A stretch of DNA of 56,448 nucleotides, taken from Prevotella sp. P5-92. Lineage in GTDB: Bacteria > Bacteroidota > Bacteroidia > Bacteroidales > Bacteroidaceae. Positions 55,527 through 56,448 of the stretch are shown one piece after another. How positions within the stretch are numbered: position 1 is the first letter of the stretch; the number at the start of each line of letters is the position of its first letter. The notes beneath the pieces are model-generated. The model was not told where the DNA came from. It saw only the letters and a program-made list of their open reading frames with translations, and searched no databases. The stretch covers positions 1-56,448 of the forward strand of contig NZ_NPJG01000085.1 of NCBI RefSeq assembly GCF_002251245.1. The letters are read 5' to 3'. A program made the translations under genes and the position numbers.

Positions 55527-55672
55527 TGAGTAACATACGTTTTGCTATAATAATGGGAGCCACATCTGGCATCGGTTATGAGGTGGCTAGAATAGATGAT
55601 TCCACGGTCAATTTGGATAAGAATGAGAGTGAGATGAAAGAAGTTGCCAAAAGCCTTGTCTTGCAAACGTAG
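55527..55672 (+). pseudogene. frameshifted start of a short-chain dehydrogenase joined to foreign sequence
   Basis: ATG 55527 reads SNIRFAIIMGA. Then, after a missing base at about 55560, TSGIGYEVARI continues in the next frame. Together they give the Rossmann GATSGIG start of an SDR enzyme. About 23 residues in, the SDR sequence ends and an unrelated acidic stretch (DDSTVNLDKNESEMKEVAKS) runs to a TAG. It is thus both frameshifted and truncated. Confidence 0.65.
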
Positions 55673-55766
55673 AGTAATCATCACCTACGATGAAGAAAAG
55701 ATAATTGAAGATGAATATGGAGTGATTGAGGTTATTCCATGTTGGAAATGGTTGATTCAACAGTAA
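55671..55766 (+). pseudogene. unidentified 31-codon coding scrap
   Basis: Open frame directly after the TAG of the SDR debris, reading RVIITYDEEKIIEDEYGVIE and IPCWKWLIQQ-stop. It has protein-like composition and no start. It may continue the acidic stretch of the previous fragment in another frame. The family is not recognised. Confidence 0.35.
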
Positions 55767-55887
55767 AAAAACATGAAATTGGACACATTGCCAAGGCCAT
55801 AAACATCGACGTAATGAAAGACGACTTCAAGACCAAAGCCACATCCATTCCCATGGCAACCCGAAGCGCATACGTACTGTCACAAGA

Positions 55888-56322
55888 CTACCCTTTATTT
55901 CTGCATTTCTCACACAATCCCTTTATGATATATTCTGACTCGATGACAGTAAAGGTATCGGGAATCGGTACTTGTGGAATCATAATGTTGTCAAGGCAGA
56001 TGGTCTTGTGGCATTTGATGCACGTCAGGTGAACGTGTCCCTGATGATGAAGTTCATTCCCGCCTTCTTTCAAGTCGCATCGGCACAGACAATATTTCTG
56101 TTTGCCAGAGCCATCATCAACATGGTGAAGGATGTGGTTTTCAGCAAACAAGGTCAATGTACGATAGACAGAGGATTCGTCCATATAAGGCATCTTCTCC
56201 ATAATATCAGAAAACGCGAAAGTACCTTGCACGGTTTCGTGCAAGGTTTGGAGTACAAGCAGACGATTCGCGGTCGAGCGAATCCCTGCTTGTTCTAGTA
56301 TTTCTTTATATTTTTGATTCAC
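55888..56322 (-). CDS. Fur-family metal-dependent regulator
   Basis: 144 aa if it starts at GTG 56322, the usual Fur length; a GTG at 56412 would add 30 residues that read through a perfect hairpin and are less likely. The winged-helix part is YKEILEQAGIRSTANRLLVL with the MDESSVYRTLTLFAENHILH recognition region. The dimerisation domain has HHQGHVHLTCIKCHKTICLD (metal-binding His cluster and CxxC) and a C-terminal CEKC. Two CxxC pairs form a structural zinc site, as in Fur, Zur and PerR. Which metal or peroxide it senses is not clear. Confidence 0.85.
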   Translation of the reverse strand: MNQKYKEILEQAGIRSTANRLLVLQTLHETVQGTFAFSDIMEKMPYMDESSVYRTLTLFAENHILHHVDDGSGKQKYCLCRCDLKEGGNELHHQGHVHLTCIKCHKTICLDNIMIPQVPIPDTFTVIESEYIIKGLCEKCRNKG

Positions 56323-56362
56323 CTTAATTCCGCAACACTTTGATTTAACTTTATTTATAAGT

Positions 56363-56389
56363 TCCTGAGCAACAAAAAGTTGCTCAGGA
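56363..56389. promoter_or_regulatory. perfect 11-bp hairpin in the Fur-gene leader
   Basis: TCCTGAGCAAC, AAAAA loop, GTTGCTCAGGA. It is upstream of the favoured start and inside the longer frame. It could be an operator, a leader hairpin or the terminator of a gene beyond the window. Confidence 0.65.
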
Positions 56390-56448
56390 TTTTGCCATGT
56401 CAGATTTTTCACTTATCTTAGTGTTGCAAATCAAAACAAGCGTAAATC

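Noticed and set aside
55739..56032. 97-codon plus-strand frame over the Fur gene end
   Set aside because: Second half is antisense to Fur; first half has no recognisable family and no promoter.

Overview
The window reads as chromosomal DNA of a Bacteroidales bacterium, most likely Prevotella or a close relative. Promoters carry the Bacteroidetes TAnnTTTG box (18 copies listed), usually without Shine-Dalgarno sites. Gene families are typical of the group: DUF4134/TraE, a BspA-like leucine-rich repeat, DUF4890, a 'smalltalk' peptide, M13 peptidase, and GH57 with a glycogen debrancher. Species cannot be fixed from the sequence alone. The chromosomal part appears richer in GC than the first 9.6 kb (by eye, not computed).

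Positions 1-9.6 kb: one end of an integrative conjugative or mobilizable element, every gene on the minus strand. It holds two DUF4134/TraE-like membrane proteins (the first diverging after its core and running off the window), a CHC2/toprim primase, a RepA-like ATPase, two excisionase-type HTH proteins, two unrecognised genes, a tyrosine recombinase, and an unusual protein made of a zinc knuckle plus seven tandem HTH units. The element ends against the 3' end of mnmE.

Positions 9.7-21.4 kb: core genes on the minus strand. These are mnmE, a nucleoside phosphorylase, a WD40-like envelope protein, a three-gene glycogen block (GH57, GT4 synthase, debranching enzyme), a lipid kinase, miaA and gapA. 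mscL follows on the plus strand.

Positions 22-34.4 kb: a long minus-strand operon. From its promoter it encodes a multi-zinc-ribbon protein, a membrane Ser/Thr kinase with a threonine-every-five-residues N-terminal tail, a protein with four AAA+ modules and a zinc ribbon, a zinc-ribbon/FHA protein, and a PP2C phosphatase. It runs on into metA (frameshifted here), a U32 peptidase-family protein and a zinc-ribbon membrane protein. Kinase, phosphatase, phospho-threonine reader and AAA+ machine together look like a complete phospho-signalling module. I do not recognise it as a named system, and it is my main candidate for an undescribed one.

Positions 34.5-45.4 kb: M13 metallopeptidase and ABC-F ATPase (minus), then ligA, infC-rpmI-rplT, an unknown gene, a coiled-coil gene with zapA, and rny (plus).

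Positions 45.4-56.4 kb: an accessory region. It starts with gene remnants (HU-like tail plus smalltalk peptide, an LRR fragment, a C-terminal scrap) among several long inverted repeats, with DUF4890 and ogt. After DUF2461 comes a complete four-gene Wadjet/MksBEFG-type SMC plasmid-defence operon (jetA-jetB-jetC-jetD) and a pyridoxamine-phosphate-oxidase-like gene. This block is bracketed by a 36-bp imperfect direct repeat (34/36), which suggests it moved or duplicated as a cassette. SDR debris and a Fur-family regulator close the window.
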